Shown: one piece after another, positions 1 through 8,214 of the stretch
How positions within the stretch are numbered: the first letter of the stretch is position 1
Layout: every line of letters starts with the position of its first letter
DNA from: Nocardia cyriacigeorgica
GTDB lineage: Bacteria > Actinomycetota > Actinomycetes > Mycobacteriales > Mycobacteriaceae
DNA: 64,000 nt
NCBI RefSeq assembly: GCF_005863245.1
Contig: NZ_VBUT01000003.1
Coordinates: forward strand, 655,886-719,885
Reading direction: 5' to 3'
Made by a program: the position numbers and the translations under genes
The notes under the pieces: generated by a model
Databases searched by the model: none
What the model was told of the DNA's origin: nothing
What the model saw: only the letters and a program-made list of their open reading frames with translations

Positions 1-1198
1 CGGAACCCGTCGCACTGCTCTGTTCGCGCTGAGTCGGCCGGTGCTCCGCGGGACGGGAGGCGATCCAGCCGGCCACGATGACGAGGCCGGTGGGGCGGTG
101 CACGGCGAGGAAACCGAAGGGGCGGTCGAAGGTCGCGGTGCAGACGGTGACGCGGTATTCGGTCGGCGGTGGCGGCTTACTGCCTGCGCGCATGCTGAAA
201 GCGGTGACTGCCGCGGCCTCGAATCCGTCACGGGTGAAGCGGGCCAGCACCTCCTGGGCGCCCTGGCTGATCATCAACGGCGACGTCGAGATTCCGGGGA
301 AGTGATGCCCTGATGTCTGAGCGCTGTTCAAGCCGAACAGTGAGCCAAGGGGCGTGTCGCAGAGATTATGCGTGGAGCGCACGTCGAAGGGCGGGAGTTG
401 CAGCCGGAGCTGGGGAGAGTTCCGCAGTGAAATCTCTTCGCGCACTGTGAGTCCGGGGCCCTCGGTGCCGACAGGGAGCTCCGTCCGCACGTCGACCGCC
501 CCGGCCAGCGCGTCCAGTCCGGTAGCGAGCACTCCGGCAGGAGTTGCGGGCCCTTGCAGCAGATGGATATCGACGTCGGCAGTGCCCTGCACGACGACGC
601 GGGTCACCGGATGCGGCCCGTCGAGAATCGCAGCGTCGCCCAGCCGACTGGTGGTGCGTGACAAGGCGGCCACCGGAGATCCCTGCCATGGACCGGATTC
701 CGGTGCCATCGCAGTCTCGCGGAACTTTTCCCGCCACGTGGTGCGAGCCACCAGCGCGGTCGCCAGCACGAGCTGGGTCGAGTGGTCGATCCGGAGCGGG
801 AACTTCTTGATCAGCCCTCGGGTGTGCTGATCGGCCCAAGCGTCGAGGGCTGCCTGGTCGGTGAGTAGATCGACGGTGCCGGCGGGCAGGCTGCTCAGCC
901 ACTCGTCGTTCAGTGCCAGTCCGCGATTGACCCAGGCGCCAAGCGCCGCCGAGAGATCGACGGCATCATCCATCGTCTCCAGCAGCCGCAGAGCCGCCGA
1001 ATGCGCTGCGGTGCCGGGCATTCCGATCGCCGCCTCGAGCTCGGCCCGCGCGGGTCCGCCCGCCGCCGAGGCCATCAGCGCGAGCAACGGCCACAGCCCG
1101 GCGCCGGAGATGACGAAATCTCCGTCGGCGGCCACGTCGCACCACCGGCGGGTGAGTCGATTGGCGGCGTCGACGTGGGGTTCGAGCACGGTCCGCAT
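1..1198 (-). CDS. Serpin family protein (3' end beyond window)
   Basis: The minus-strand frame stays open from ATG 1198 to the left edge (399 codons, no stop seen). The C-terminal part reads FDRPFGFLAVHRPTG then LVIVAGWI, which matches the conserved serpin end (FDRPFLF...TG.ILFMGRV). Before it lies a reactive-loop hinge RDGFEAAAVTAF (codons near 203-231). N-terminal NRLTRRW and DFVISGAGLWPLLALMASAA match serpin helix A/B signatures. Serpins are suicide inhibitors of serine or cysteine proteases. The P14 position of the hinge is Phe where inhibitory serpins have a small residue, so inhibition is not certain. No signal peptide is visible, suggesting a cytoplasmic protein. An AGGG ribosome site lies about 7 nt before ATG 1198; GTG 1207 is an alternative start. 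Confidence 0.85.
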   Translation of the reverse strand, partial: MRTVLEPHVDAANRLTRRWCDVAADGDFVISGAGLWPLLALMASAAGGPARAELEAAIGMPGTAAHSAALRLLETMDDAVDLSAALGAWVNRGLALNDEWLSSLPAGTVDLLTDQAALDAWADQHTRGLIKKFPLRIDHSTQLVLATALVARTTWREKFRETAMAPESGPWQGSPVAALSRTTSRLGDAAILDGPHPVTRVVVQGTADVDIHLLQGPATPAGVLATGLDALAGAVDVRTELPVGTEGPGLTVREEISLRNSPQLRLQLPPFDVRSTHNLCDTPLGSLFGLNSAQTSGHHFPGISTSPLMISQGAQEVLARFTRDGFEAAAVTAFSMRAGSKPPPPTEYRVTVCTATFDRPFGFLAVHRPTGLVIVAGWIASRPAEHRPTQREQSSATGS

Positions 1199-1654
1199 GA
1201 GGTTCACCCTATCGGTGGTGCGGCGGTGGCGTGGTCCGGTGGCCGTTCGGCTGGTGTGATCGAACGGGCCCGCGTGAAGTATTGCCGGGCAGCCGGTTTC
1301 GTCCCGGCGAGCGAAGCGGCGGCCGCGGGTCGGCGTCACCGAACGTCGTGACAGGACCAGCGAACATCACCAGTGCGGTGTGGCGGTCGAATCACGACGA
1401 ACGAAGTCTCGAGGCGCCGAACCATGTCCGCGCTCCCGCCGGGTGGGTGTACAGGACCCCGGCGGGAGCGCGAGCGGCAAGCCGCGAACGGCTCGAATCG
1501 AGTGCGGAGCTCGGCCGGGAAGCCGGACCCCCGCTCTCGGCATCGATCTTGCTTCCTCAACCGCACTCGAGGTCAAACCGGTTCCGGCTGAAGCACCGGA
1601 ATGAGAGACCGATAGACTTTTCTTCGCAACATTGCGACGGTGAGGAGTCGGGCG
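1199..1654. other. Divergent intergenic region with strong hairpin
   Basis: No convincing gene: short frames here lack ribosome sites and recognisable products. The region separates the serpin (leftward) from the GXWXG protein (rightward). It holds a perfect 14-bp inverted repeat, listed separately, and a TAGACT box near 1613 that could be a -10 element for the rightward gene. Confidence 0.5.
1430..1471. repeat. Perfect 14-bp inverted repeat (hairpin)
   Basis: Arms 1430-1443 and 1458-1471 are exact reverse complements (gcgctcccgccggg), with a 14-nt loop. No T-tract follows. Both flanking genes point away from it, so it is not a simple terminator for either. Confidence 0.7.
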
Positions 1655-2185
1655 ATGACCGAAGATCAGCGCACGGTATTGCGTGGACGCTGCACGCCGG
1701 AGCAGGCCTGGGCGGTGTTCGATGATCTGCCCGCCGCCCGCGTCGCCGAGGTGACCACCGGACGCTGGCGTGGCAGCGAAGTGGACACCGGGCATCCGTG
1801 GGCCGGTGTGCTCGTGGAATCCGGCTGGTACGGCAAGCAATTCGACAGCCCCGACGAGGTGCATCCACTGCTGTTCTCCGACGAGAACGGTTCGATCTTC
1901 GCCGTGGACCCGCGCCGTGCTCCGCTGGGACTGGCCGGTCGATTCCCCGCCACCTGGTTGCGCCCGGTGCGCAACAACCTGCGCTTCCTCGCGCCCGCAC
2001 TGCGCACCAAGAAGCCGACGGCCCGGTTACGAGATATCGAATACCGCGGCGTCGTCAGCGCGGCCATGGTCTACGACCATCTGCCGATCATCGACCATTT
2101 CCGGCGACTCGACGAGGACGCGCTGCTCGGCGTGATGGACATGCGTGGGCTGGCCGAGCCGTATTTCTTCCTGCTCGAACGCTGA
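1655..2185 (+). CDS. GXWXG / DUF4334 domain protein
   Basis: A 176-residue protein. The N-terminal part has TGRWRGSEVDTGHPWAG and WYGKQF, the GXWXG motif region. The C-terminal part, RGVVSAAMVYDHLPIIDHFR and EPYFFLLER, matches the DUF4334 domain that usually accompanies it. The molecular function of the family is unknown; it is common in actinobacteria and probably cytoplasmic. ATG 1655 was chosen because GAGGAG lies 7 nt upstream; GTG 1640 in the same frame overlaps that site. Confidence 0.8.
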   Translation: MTEDQRTVLRGRCTPEQAWAVFDDLPAARVAEVTTGRWRGSEVDTGHPWAGVLVESGWYGKQFDSPDEVHPLLFSDENGSIFAVDPRRAPLGLAGRFPATWLRPVRNNLRFLAPALRTKKPTARLRDIEYRGVVSAAMVYDHLPIIDHFRRLDEDALLGVMDMRGLAEPYFFLLER

Positions 2186-2314
2186 CGCACGAGCCGATCG
2201 TCGGCGAGTGCATGGCGCTGATCTCGTAGGGATCCGTCGACGGGGCGGGGGCACGCACTGCGGAATTCCCGTCCGGTGGTGCTGATGGCGACGCCGCGCC
2301 GGGCGGTCCGGCCG

Positions 2315-3289
2315 CTACCGGTTCGCACCGGGCCGCAGAATGATCTTGCCGAGCGGGGCGCGTGATTCGACCAGCTCATGCGCCTTGGCCGCGTCTTCGA
2401 GCGGAAGCGTCGTCTCGACGGCCGGAGCTAGTGCGTGGACCCGCTCGAGGATCTCGGCTCGATGGGGTGCCAGTCCCGCCAGCCAGGCCGGCCCCGCGCA
2501 GCCGATGAGGGTGAGCCCGCAGGTGAGCAGATCGCTCGCCGAGACCTGCGCCGGTGTGCCCGACAGCCAGCCGTAGCTGAGCATGCGGCCGCTGCCCGGG
2601 GTCATGGCGTCGAGCAGGCGCGCGGCGGACGAGCCGCCGAGAGAATCGAAGACGACGTCGATGGTGGCGTCACCGAGCACGGTGCGCAGGGTGTCGGTCC
2701 AGTGCTCGTCCCGATGATCGAGTACCTCGGCGGCGCCGAGTTCGCCGGCCCGTTCCCGCTTGGCCGTATCGCCCGCGGTGGCGATCACCCGCGCCGCCCC
2801 GAACTGCCCGGCCAGCTGCACCAGATAGCTGCCGACGCCGGTCGCGCCCGCTTCTACGAGCACCGTCTCGGTGCCGGTGAGCCGGGCGGCCTTCAGCAGC
2901 GCGATCGCCACCGATCCGCTCATCACCGCCGCCGCGGCATCATCGGCCGACACTCCCTCGGGGATGGGGGTCGCGGCATGGGCCGCTGCGCGAACGAACT
3001 CGGCGTAGGAGCCCGCCCCTGCCGTCTCCACCACCACGCGGCGCCCGAGCAGACTCGGATCCGCCCCGGCGCCGATCTCGACCACCTCGCCCGCCGCCTG
3101 GAATCCGAAGACGGCGGGAAGGTCGACGGCCATCGGGAAAACACCGGAGCGTAAGAGGGTTTCGGGGTAGAGGACCGGGATCGCCTCGGTGCGAATCAGT
3201 ACTTCGCCCGCCCCTGGATGCGGCACGGGAACTTCGCGCGCGACCAGAACCTCGGGTCCACCGGTTCCCGTCATTACGATTGCCTGCAT
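2315..3289 (-). CDS. Zinc-free NADPH:quinone oxidoreductase, MDR family
   Basis: A 324-residue medium-chain dehydrogenase/reductase of the quinone reductase type. The N-terminal GroES-like domain starts MQAIVMTGTGGPEVL; the Rossmann domain carries AGATGVGSYLVQLA near residue 146; the C-terminus ends GKIILRPG as in this family. Structural zinc cysteines are absent, consistent with NADPH-dependent reduction of quinones or enones. The start at 3289 has GGAG 6 nt upstream. It diverges from a TetR gene across an 83-bp gap holding a palindrome, so repression by that TetR is likely (inference). Confidence 0.85.
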   Translation of the reverse strand: MQAIVMTGTGGPEVLVAREVPVPHPGAGEVLIRTEAIPVLYPETLLRSGVFPMAVDLPAVFGFQAAGEVVEIGAGADPSLLGRRVVVETAGAGSYAEFVRAAAHAATPIPEGVSADDAAAAVMSGSVAIALLKAARLTGTETVLVEAGATGVGSYLVQLAGQFGAARVIATAGDTAKRERAGELGAAEVLDHRDEHWTDTLRTVLGDATIDVVFDSLGGSSAARLLDAMTPGSGRMLSYGWLSGTPAQVSASDLLTCGLTLIGCAGPAWLAGLAPHRAEILERVHALAPAVETTLPLEDAAKAHELVESRAPLGKIILRPGANR

Positions 3290-3303
3290 TGAAACTCCAT
3301 AAT

Positions 3304-3351
3304 TTGACCGACAGTCCACTTACCTCGCCGACGATATGGACCGCCGGTCAA
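3304..3351. promoter_or_regulatory. Inverted repeat, likely TetR operator
   Basis: Arms 3304-3318 (ttgaccgacagtcca) and 3337-3351 (tggaccgccggtcaa) are complementary at 13 of 15 positions with an 18-nt spacer. The repeat fills the gap between the oxidoreductase and the TetR gene. Operator function is inferred from position. Confidence 0.55.
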
Positions 3352-3372
3352 CTTGTCAACGAAAGTGGTGCG

Positions 3373-3948
3373 ATGACCGACCGCCGTCCCGCCGAACGCG
3401 CGGATGCCGCGCGCAACCGGCGCGCGATCCTCGACGCCACCAGGGCGCTGCTCGCCGAGCACGGCGCCGAGGCGATCACGATGGATCGGGTCGCCGCGGC
3501 GGCGGGCGTCGGGAAGGGGACCATCTTCCATCGTTTCGGCAACCGGGCCGGGCTGCTGCACGAGATGGTCGCCGAGAGTGCGTTGACGCTGATGGATGCG
3601 GTCAAGGAGGGTCCACCGCCGCTGGGGCCCGGCGCACCGGCGGGGGAGCGGCTCATCGCCTTCTTCGACGCGATGGCACGGCTGGTGATCGACAACCTCG
3701 AGCTGATGACCGTCTACCGCAACGAGCCCCCGCATCCGAGGACCGCAGAGTTCCACCGGTTCTGGTTCGACCACATCACCGCGCTGCTGCGTGCGGCGTG
3801 CCCCGACCTGGACGCCGAAATCGTCGGCCGGCTGCTGCTGGACAGCCTGGCCGGGCCGACCGTGCCCGATCTGGTGCGCTCGGGAGAGACCGATCGTGTG
3901 CTCGCCGCGGTGCGTGCGCTGACCGAATCGGTCTTACGGGGGCCGTGA
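3373..3948 (+). CDS. TetR/AcrR family transcriptional regulator
   Basis: A 191-residue TetR-type repressor. The N-terminal helix-turn-helix reads ILDATRALLAEHGAEAITMD then RVAAAAGVGKGTIFHRFGNR, the canonical DNA-recognition region. The ligand-binding C-terminal part is not assignable to an inducer. ATG 3373 was chosen (GAAAGTGG upstream) over an upstream in-frame ATG at 3280 that would place the operator inside the coding sequence. Divergent from the quinone oxidoreductase, its likely target along with itself. Confidence 0.85.
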   Translation: MTDRRPAERADAARNRRAILDATRALLAEHGAEAITMDRVAAAAGVGKGTIFHRFGNRAGLLHEMVAESALTLMDAVKEGPPPLGPGAPAGERLIAFFDAMARLVIDNLELMTVYRNEPPHPRTAEFHRFWFDHITALLRAACPDLDAEIVGRLLLDSLAGPTVPDLVRSGETDRVLAAVRALTESVLRGP

Positions 3949-4146
3949 CAATTCGCGGACCCGCGCGCTTCGGTGCTGCGCCGGATTGGGTGCCGACGCC
4001 CGTGATCCGCGCCGCGCTGTGAGTTTTCCGGCGCTGCGGGCGTGCCGCAGGCCCGGCGCTGGACGGCGCCGCGAGTGCTGCGGTCAACGGGTTCGGCTGC
4101 TCGGCGCGGCGGCGGAGGTCCGGCGGGCCGATGCGGCGCCGCGGAC

Positions 4147-4860
4147 TCAGTGTGGCGCCAGGATGGCGTCGAAGCGTTGATCGGCCAGGTCGAGCTGTTC
4201 GAGGATATGCACCTTGACGTGCTCGGCGAGCGGGGTGTCCGCCCGCAATACCAGGTCCCGGTAGACGTCGGTGAGCGGCCGGTATTTCGTGGCGAGTTTG
4301 TGCAGCACCGGGCCGGTGGCGTACAGGATGCCCACGCCGTTGTCGGTGAAGTCCGACAGCTTCACGACCCGCGCCCACGGCGCACGCCCGAGTGAATCGG
4401 TGACGTGCTCGCGGTACTGCTCATGGCGGTCGCGGGTGGGGTCGGGGGCCGGATTGGTCACCGCGGCAACGATGTCGGAGACCCGTGGACCGAATCGGTC
4501 GGCGAGCACGGCCAGCGCGGCCGATGTCGGCGACGCCGATCCCGGGCCTGCCAGTTCGGCGGGGTGGTCTTCGACCGAGTCGTGCAGCAGCCCGGCGATC
4601 ACCACCTCGGTATCGCGCACCTCGTAGTGGCTGGCGATCCGAATCGCCACGCGCAGTAGGTGATTTATGTACGGCTCGCGCCCGTATCGGTCGTCGCGGT
4701 GCAGTTCGGTGGCCAAGTCGAGTGCGGTCGTGAGCTGCTCGGCGCCGGGTAGTTCCGCCGTCTCCAACGCGAATCGGCCGCGCAGGCCGTCCTCACCGTA
4801 CACATCGCTGATCGTGTGCAGCGGCATCACCGCCAGCACCCCCGCCCCAGGATCATTCAT
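4147..4860 (-). CDS. HD domain protein, (p)ppGpp hydrolase-like
   Basis: A 237-residue HD-superfamily phosphohydrolase. The pattern ATELHRDDRYGREPYINHLL followed by AGLLHDSVED matches the hydrolase half of RelA/SpoT and stand-alone alarmone hydrolases, with the metal-binding His-Asp and catalytic Glu-Asp intact. A later KLSDFTDN corresponds to the family's KLADRxHN, with the His lost. No synthetase or TGS domain is present. Alarmone hydrolysis is an inference; another nucleotide substrate is possible. ATG 4860 was taken as start although its ribosome site is weak; an internal ATG at 4827 is the alternative. Same strand as, and 106 bp downstream of, the AlkB-like gene. Confidence 0.75.
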   Translation of the reverse strand: MNDPGAGVLAVMPLHTISDVYGEDGLRGRFALETAELPGAEQLTTALDLATELHRDDRYGREPYINHLLRVAIRIASHYEVRDTEVVIAGLLHDSVEDHPAELAGPGSASPTSAALAVLADRFGPRVSDIVAAVTNPAPDPTRDRHEQYREHVTDSLGRAPWARVVKLSDFTDNGVGILYATGPVLHKLATKYRPLTDVYRDLVLRADTPLAEHVKVHILEQLDLADQRFDAILAPH

Positions 4861-4966
4861 GGAGCAAATGTAGCGGCAGGGTACGACACTGTGCTGTGGC
4901 CGCCGCCACGTTTCGGTTGCCGAACTCGGTGAGTACGCCCCGCCGGGTGAGCTCGGCGGCGCGACC

Positions 4967-5593
4967 TCAGCGCACGTTGCGCGGACGGAACTGAATGCTG
5001 ATGCGGGGTCCGACGGGTTTGCGCGTCTTCGGGACCGCGTGCTCCCAGGTGCGCTGACAGGATCCGCCCATAACGAACAGATCGCCATGGCCTGGATGGA
5101 AGCGCAGACTCGCACCGCCGCCCTTGGGGCGCAACAGCAATGGGCGCGGCGCGCCCAGCGACACGATGGCGACCATGGTGTCGTGGCGGGCTCCGCGTCC
5201 GATGGTGTCGCCGTGCCAGGCGACGCTGTCGCGCCCGTCGCGGTAGAAGCACAACCCGGCCGTGCGGAAAGGCTCGCCCAGCTCGGCCCGGTAATGCTCG
5301 GTGAGGGCTTCGCGGGCCTGATCGAGTAGCGGGTCCGGCAGCGCCTCGGCTTCGTCGTAGAAGCACAGCAGCCGCGGCACATCGACCACCCGGTCGTACA
5401 TCGGCCGCCGCTCGGCCTGCCACGGCACCGAGGACGCCAGCTGCTCGAACAGCTCGTCGGCCCCGCGGAGCCAGCCCGGCAGCTGGTCCACCCAGGCTCC
5501 CGCGGACAGCGGGGTGCGGCGCACCCCCGACAGCGGCGCCAATCCGCTCCCGCCGAGCCCGTCGAGCAGCGATCCCTGCAACGGCATGGTCAT
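4967..5593 (-). CDS. AlkB-like 2-oxoglutarate/Fe(II) dioxygenase
   Basis: A 208-residue protein with the whole AlkB signature. The iron ligands are in WHGDTIG (His127, Asp129) and WEHAVPK (His185); the 2-oxoglutarate-binding arginines are in RISIQFRPR (Arg197, Arg203). FRTAGLCFYRDGRDSVAWH is the nucleotide-recognition lid region. The family removes alkyl groups from DNA or RNA bases by oxidation. A degenerate LexA-type sequence lies just upstream (5614-5629), which would fit a DNA-repair role. Confidence 0.88.
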   Translation of the reverse strand: MTMPLQGSLLDGLGGSGLAPLSGVRRTPLSAGAWVDQLPGWLRGADELFEQLASSVPWQAERRPMYDRVVDVPRLLCFYDEAEALPDPLLDQAREALTEHYRAELGEPFRTAGLCFYRDGRDSVAWHGDTIGRGARHDTMVAIVSLGAPRPLLLRPKGGGASLRFHPGHGDLFVMGGSCQRTWEHAVPKTRKPVGPRISIQFRPRNVR

Positions 5594-5613
5594 GCGACAG
5601 AGCCTAACGCCAT

Positions 5614-5629
5614 TCGAACATATGTGCTA
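5614..5629. promoter_or_regulatory. Degenerate LexA-type box upstream of alkB-like gene
   Basis: TCGAACATATGTGCTA keeps one perfect half of the recalled mycobacterial SOS box TCGAAC-N4-GTTCGA and 4 of 6 positions of the other half. It lies 20 nt before the start codon at 5593. Confidence 0.3.
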
Positions 5630-5718
5630 GCGACCTGGGTGCATACCCTATCCGCCGGGCCCGCGTCCGTCGCCGGATGGTCGAATGGGCTCTTCGTGCT
5701 TGATCCGGAGGGAGTTCC

Positions 5719-7197
5719 ATGGCCGTGCTACAGAGCGACGGGGGTTCGGGGGACAACGGGAATCCGGCAGGGGGAACGGAGGGGCCCGGGCATCTGAGTC
5801 GCCAACTGGCCAACCGGCACATTCAGCTGATCGCGATCGGCGGCGCCATCGGCACCGGCCTGTTCATGGGCTCGGGTAAGACGATTTCGCTGGCCGGGCC
5901 GTCGGTGATCCTCGTCTACATGATCATCGGGTTCTTCCTGTTCTTCGTCATGCGGGCGATGGGCGAACTGCTGCTGTCGAACTCCGAGTACAAATCGTTC
6001 AGCGATTTCGCCGGTGATCTGCTCGGCCCGTGGGCGGGGTTCTTCACCGGATGGACCTACTGGTTCTGCTGGGTCGTCACCGGTATCGCCGACGTGGTCG
6101 CGATCGCCGGCTACGTCGCCTACTGGTGGCCGGACCTGCCGCTGTGGATTCCCGCGCTGGTCTGCATCGCGGTGCTGCTGGTGCTGAACCTGCCCACCGT
6201 GCGCGCGTTCGGCGAGACCGAGTTCTGGTTCGCGTTGATCAAGGTGATCGCCATCGGCGCGCTGATCGTCACCGGTCTGGTGATGGTGCTGACCGGCTTC
6301 ACCGGCGACAGCGGCAGCACCGCATCGATCGCGAACCTGTGGAACGACGGCGGCTTCTTCCCGATGGGCCCGATGGGATTCGTCGCGGGCTTCCAGATCG
6401 CGGTCTTCGCCTTCGTCGGCATCGAGCTGGTCGGCACCACCGCGGCCGAGGCCAAGGACCCGGAGCGGACCCTGCCGCGCGCGGTGAACTCCATTCCGGT
6501 GCGCGTGCTGCTGTTCTATGTGGGCGCGCTGATCGTCATCTGCGCGGTGACGCCGTGGCGGGAGGTCTCGGCCGACGAGAGCCCGTTCGTGGCGATGTTC
6601 AGCCTGGCCGGGCTCGGGATCGCGGCGAGCGTGGTGAACTTCGTCGTGCTCACCAGCGCCACCTCGAGTGCGAACTCGGGTATCTACTCCACCTCGCGCA
6701 TGGTCTACGGCCTCGCCGGTGACGGCGACGCCCCCGCCATCTTCGGCAAGCTCTCGCCGCGCCGAGTGCCGGCCAACGCGCTGCGTTTCTCGTGCGCGTT
6801 CCTGATGATCGGCGTGGTGCTGCTGTATGCGGGCCAGTCGATCGTGGAGGCGTTCACCGTGGTGACCACGATCTCGTCGCTGTGCTTCATGTTCGTGTGG
6901 ACCATGATCCTGGCCAGCTACCTCGCCTTCCGCCGCCGTCGCCCGCACCTGCACGAGGCATCGAACTTCAAGATGCCCGGCGGTATCCCGATGGTCTGGG
7001 CGGTGCTCGCCTTCTTCGTGTTCCTGATCTGGGCACTCACCCAGGAATCCGACACCTTGCAGGCCCTGCTGGTGACGCCGATCTGGTTCGCGGTACTGGG
7101 CCTGGCGTACCTGGTTGTCCGGCGCAGTCCGCACCACAAGGCCCTGCGCGATCAGCATCGCGACAAGGTCCTCGCCGAAACCTCGGCACTGGGCTGA
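5719..7197 (+). CDS. cycA: Amino acid permease, CycA-like (D-Ser/D-Ala/Gly)
   Basis: A 492-residue amino acid-polyamine-organocation permease with about 12 hydrophobic segments. The first segment reads HIQLIAIGGAIGTGLFMGSG, the substrate-binding unwound helix of the family, followed by GPSVILVYMIIGFF and RAMGELLLSN, as in CycA. ETEFWFALIKVIAI and the C-terminal RRRPHLH loop also fit the AAT subfamily. Proton-coupled uptake of D-serine, D-alanine and glycine is inferred by family resemblance; exact specificity is uncertain. GGAGGG lies 8-9 nt before ATG 5719. A strong hairpin follows the stop. Confidence 0.8.
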   Translation: MAVLQSDGGSGDNGNPAGGTEGPGHLSRQLANRHIQLIAIGGAIGTGLFMGSGKTISLAGPSVILVYMIIGFFLFFVMRAMGELLLSNSEYKSFSDFAGDLLGPWAGFFTGWTYWFCWVVTGIADVVAIAGYVAYWWPDLPLWIPALVCIAVLLVLNLPTVRAFGETEFWFALIKVIAIGALIVTGLVMVLTGFTGDSGSTASIANLWNDGGFFPMGPMGFVAGFQIAVFAFVGIELVGTTAAEAKDPERTLPRAVNSIPVRVLLFYVGALIVICAVTPWREVSADESPFVAMFSLAGLGIAASVVNFVVLTSATSSANSGIYSTSRMVYGLAGDGDAPAIFGKLSPRRVPANALRFSCAFLMIGVVLLYAGQSIVEAFTVVTTISSLCFMFVWTMILASYLAFRRRRPHLHEASNFKMPGGIPMVWAVLAFFVFLIWALTQESDTLQALLVTPIWFAVLGLAYLVVRRSPHHKALRDQHRDKVLAETSALG

Positions 7198-7232
7198 TCG
7201 GCGGCTCGCCGTCATCGGCGCGGCAATCCCTC

Positions 7233-7269
7233 GAGTGTGGGGTCGGGACCCTGGTGCGACCCCACACTC
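7233..7269 (+). terminator. Hairpin terminator after cycA
   Basis: Arms 7233-7245 (gagtgtggggtcg) and 7257-7269 are perfect 13-bp complements with an 11-nt loop, starting 36 nt after the permease stop. No T-tract follows, as is common for actinobacterial hairpins. Confidence 0.65.
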
Positions 7270-7497
7270 GTGTCGGCGGGTGTGCGACCGGCGCTGTCGC
7301 GGTCCGGTTTCCGCGTCGCTGAGGCAAGGTCCCCTGTCCGTCGCCGCGCGCGATGTCCACACCGGCTCGGCCATGCGTTATCGGGCTCACACCACGGGCC
7401 GAGCCGGTACTCGGTGTCCCCGCTCACATCCGCTTATCCACCCCTCACCTGGTGAAAAGCCGCCGCGGCGGGCTGATAGGCTGCTCGGCGTAAGACA

Positions 7498-7533
7498 TCC
7501 TTTAACGGACCGTCCGGTGAGGCGGGGAAGGAG
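7498..7533 (+). promoter_or_regulatory. PyrR-binding RNA leader of the pyr operon
   Basis: The leader reads tcctttaacggaccgtccgg then tgaggcggggaaggagg, ending just before ATG 7540. The 5' CCTT pairs with AAGG, so the hairpin can sequester the AAGGAGG ribosome site, and GTCC/GGCGG form the upper stem around GUGAGG. This matches the PyrR-binding leader recalled for actinomycetes, where PyrR with UMP represses translation of the operon rather than attenuating transcription. Confidence 0.75.
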
Positions 7534-7539
7534 GTCGGG

Positions 7540-8214
7540 ATGGCTGTGCCCGAAGAACGGGCAGCCGCGTCCGGCGCTGCCGAAGCGACGTCGGCGGGCA
7601 GCGGCGACGCCGCCGGGGCAACCGGCCCCTCGGAGCGTCACACTCCGGCATGGGTAGCGGCGGGACGGGAACTGTTGTCTCCCTCCGACGTCGGCCGCAC
7701 CATCGCGCGCATCGCGCATCAGATCATCGAGAAGACCGCCCTGGATTCGGGCGACCCCGCCGCGCCCCGCGTGGTGCTGATCGGCATCCCGACCCGCGGC
7801 ACCACCCTGGCGGCCCGGCTCGCGGACAAGATCGAGGAATTCTCCGGCGTCCGCCCCGCGCTCGGCTCGCTCGACATCACCCTCTACCGCGACGACCTGC
7901 GCAGTCGCCCGCATCGTCCGCTGGAACGCACCTCGGTGCCCGAGGGCGGCATCGAGGACGCGCTCGTCGTCCTCGTCGACGACGTGCTGTTCTCCGGCCG
8001 CACCGTGCGCTCGGCCCTCGACGGCCTGCGCGACCTCGGCCGTCCCCGCGCCGTGCAGCTCGCGGTGCTCGTCGACCGCGGTCACCGCGAACTGCCGATC
8101 CGCGCCGACTTCGTCGGCAAGAACGTGCCGACCGCCCGCACCGAGGACATCTCGGTGCTGCTCACCGAACACGACGGCCGCGACGGTGTGTACCTGCACC
8201 AGGAGGAAGCGTGA
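7540..8214 (+). CDS. pyrR: Bifunctional pyr operon regulator / uracil phosphoribosyltransferase
   Basis: A 224-residue PyrR. The PRPP-binding loop is [18 protein letters not shown] (about residues 143-160); [14 protein letters not shown] is the pyrophosphate loop. Residues 1-45 form an Ala/Gly/Ser-rich extension beyond the usual ~180-residue length; the core begins near [18 protein letters not shown]. PyrR binds the operon's leader RNA when UMP is high, and has uracil phosphoribosyltransferase activity. First gene of a seven-gene operon; its stop overlaps the pyrB start (GTGA). Confidence 0.93.
   Translation: MAVPEERAAASGAAEATSAGSGDAAGATGPSERHTPAWVAAGRELLSPSDVGRTIARIAHQIIEKTALDSGDPAAPRVVLIGIPTRGTTLAARLADKIEEFSGVRPALGSLDITLYRDDLRSRPHRPLERTSVPEGGIEDALVVLVDDVLFSGRTVRSALDGLRDLGRPRAVQLAVLVDRGHRELPIRADFVGKNVPTARTEDISVLLTEHDGRDGVYLHQEEA

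Noticed and set aside
5728..7374. 548-codon minus-strand frame opposite cycA
   Set aside because: Product is Arg/His/Glu-rich low complexity; the membrane protein on the plus strand is clearly real.
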